Assembly (NCBI GenBank): GCA_020310875.1
Contig: CM035407.1
Span: 92,578,632 to 92,642,631 of the forward strand
Source: Ceratopteris richardii
Lineage: Eukaryota; Streptophyta; Polypodiopsida; Polypodiales; Pteridaceae
Length of the DNA: 64,000 nt
Direction of reading: 5' to 3'
Below are positions 63,146-64,000 of this stretch, piece after piece. The notes below the pieces were generated by a model. It saw only the letters and a program-made list of their open reading frames with translations, was not told the origin of the DNA and did not search any database. How positions within the stretch are numbered: the first letter of the stretch is position 1; each line of letters begins with the position of its first letter. The position numbers were made by a program, and so were the translations under genes.

Positions 63146-64000
63146 TCATGGGATTTGTGGGGTTTGTGGGAATTCATGGGGTTTGTGGGGTTCGTGGGGT
63201 TTGTGGGGTTTGTGGAGGGTTGTGGAGGGGTGTGGAGTTGTGTGGGGTTTGTGGAGTTGGTGGAGGGCTGTGGAGGGGTGTGGAGTTTGAGGGGTTTGTG
63301 GGGTTTGTGGAGGGTTGAGGAGGGGTGTGGAGTTGTGTGGAGTTTGTGGAGTTTGTGGAGGGCTATGGAGGGGTGTGGATTTGTGTGGGGTTTTTGGAGT
63401 TTGTGGAGGGCTGTGGAGGGGTGTGGAGTTGTGTGGGGTTTGTAGGGTTTGTGGAGTTTGTGGAGGGTTGTGGAGGGGTGTGGAGTTGTGTGGGGTTTGT
63501 GGGGTTCGTGGGGTTTGTGGAGGGTTGTGGAGGGGTGTGGAGTTGTGTGGGGTTTGTGGGGTTCGTGGGGTTTGTGGGGTTCGTGGGGTTTGTGGGGTTT
63601 GTGGAGGTTGTGGAGGGGTGTGGAGTTGTGTGGGGTTTGTGGGGGGTTGTGGAGGGTTGTGGAGTTGTGTGGGGTTTGTGGAGGGCTGTGGAGGGGTGTG
63701 GAGTTGTGTGGGGTTTGTGGAGGGCTGTGGAGGGGTGTGGAGTTGTGTGGGGTTTGTGGAGTTTATGGAGGGTTGTGGAGGGGTGTGGAGTTGTGTGGGG
63801 TTTGTGGGGTTCGTGGGGTTTGTGGGGTTTGTGGAGGGTTGTGGAGGGGTGTGGAGTTGTGTGGGGTTTGTGGGGTTTGTGGGGTTCGTGGGGTTTGTGG
63901 GGTTTGTGGAGGGTTGTGGAGGGTTGTGGAGGGGTGTGGAGTTGTGTGGGGTTTGTGGGGGGTTGTGGAGGGGTGTGGAGTTGTGTGGGATTTGTGGAGT
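63146..64000. repeat. G-rich minisatellite, right arm, continues past window
   Basis: Complement of the 42305-42956 repeat family: GTGTGGAGTTGTGTGGGG, TTTGTGGAGGGTTGTGGAGG and variable GTTTGTGGG or GTTCGTGGG units. No end reached at 64000. Confidence 0.92.

Noticed and set aside
62934..63445. Gly/Val/Trp-rich open frames at the right edge
   Set aside because: Same effect in the G-rich complement of that repeat.

Overview
The window is plant nuclear DNA made entirely of transposable elements. I see no intact host gene, rRNA, tRNA or CRISPR array. The case for a land plant with a large, repeat-rich genome is: Ty1/copia elements primed by initiator-Met tRNA; Ty3/gypsy elements whose primer-binding site matches the 3' end of plant tRNA-Asp; multi-layer nesting; and a fragment of a plant-type ARGONAUTE gene carried in one element. 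The species cannot be named. The 16 kb gypsy elements and their unusual layout would suit a fern, lycophyte or gymnosperm, but that is a guess.

Layout. (1) 1-11316: Copia-1, whose left LTR is cut by the window edge. Its single gag-pol frame is split at the zinc knuckle by Copia-2 (1264-6893, minus strand), an intact, very young copia element with a 5-bp target duplication. (2) 11317-20145: Gypsy-1, a decayed gag-pol whose region after pol holds a captured ARGONAUTE fragment (18479-18857) in place of most of the third ORF, followed by a 3' LTR. (3) 20146-21210: a 35-bp tandem repeat and a decayed minus-strand copia fragment. (4) 21210-24479 plus 40704-about 42026: Gypsy-2 (end of gag-pol, ORF3, truncated 3' LTR). 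Its ORF3 is split by Gypsy-3 (24480-40698), a complete 16.2 kb element with LTRs that look identical and a 5-bp target duplication. (5) About 42060-43467: a C-rich minisatellite and a 0.5 kb unique segment that reappear inverted at 62676-64000. (6) 43468-47946: Gypsy-4, a different and badly decayed gypsy lineage, cut in its RNase H by (7) 47947-62675: Gypsy-5, an old relative of Gypsy-1/2/3. Its leader carries a large GTATCG array and its gag carries an 888-bp TIR element.

The main biological result is that Gypsy-1, -2, -3 and -5 are one lineage with a shared and unusual plan, as far as each is preserved: gag with shortened CX2CX3HX4C knuckles, protease, RT, RNase H, integrase, a SECOND retropepsin-like domain after the integrase, a tail of repeated W-(V/I)-P-K motifs, and then a separate large ORF3 of unknown function (globular N-terminus, Pro-rich linker, coiled coil, conserved C-terminal domain). 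Possible splice sites after the primer-binding site and before ORF3 suggest ORF3 may be made from a spliced RNA. Their LTRs share a U3 hairpin whose stem differs between elements but still pairs. I treat this architecture as the best candidate for an undescribed system.

Order of events inferred from nesting: Gypsy-2 before Gypsy-3; Gypsy-4 before Gypsy-5 before the TIR element and the right inverted repeat; Gypsy-1 before Copia-1 before Copia-2. Copia-2 and Gypsy-3 are the youngest by LTR identity; only Copia-2 has an uninterrupted coding frame.
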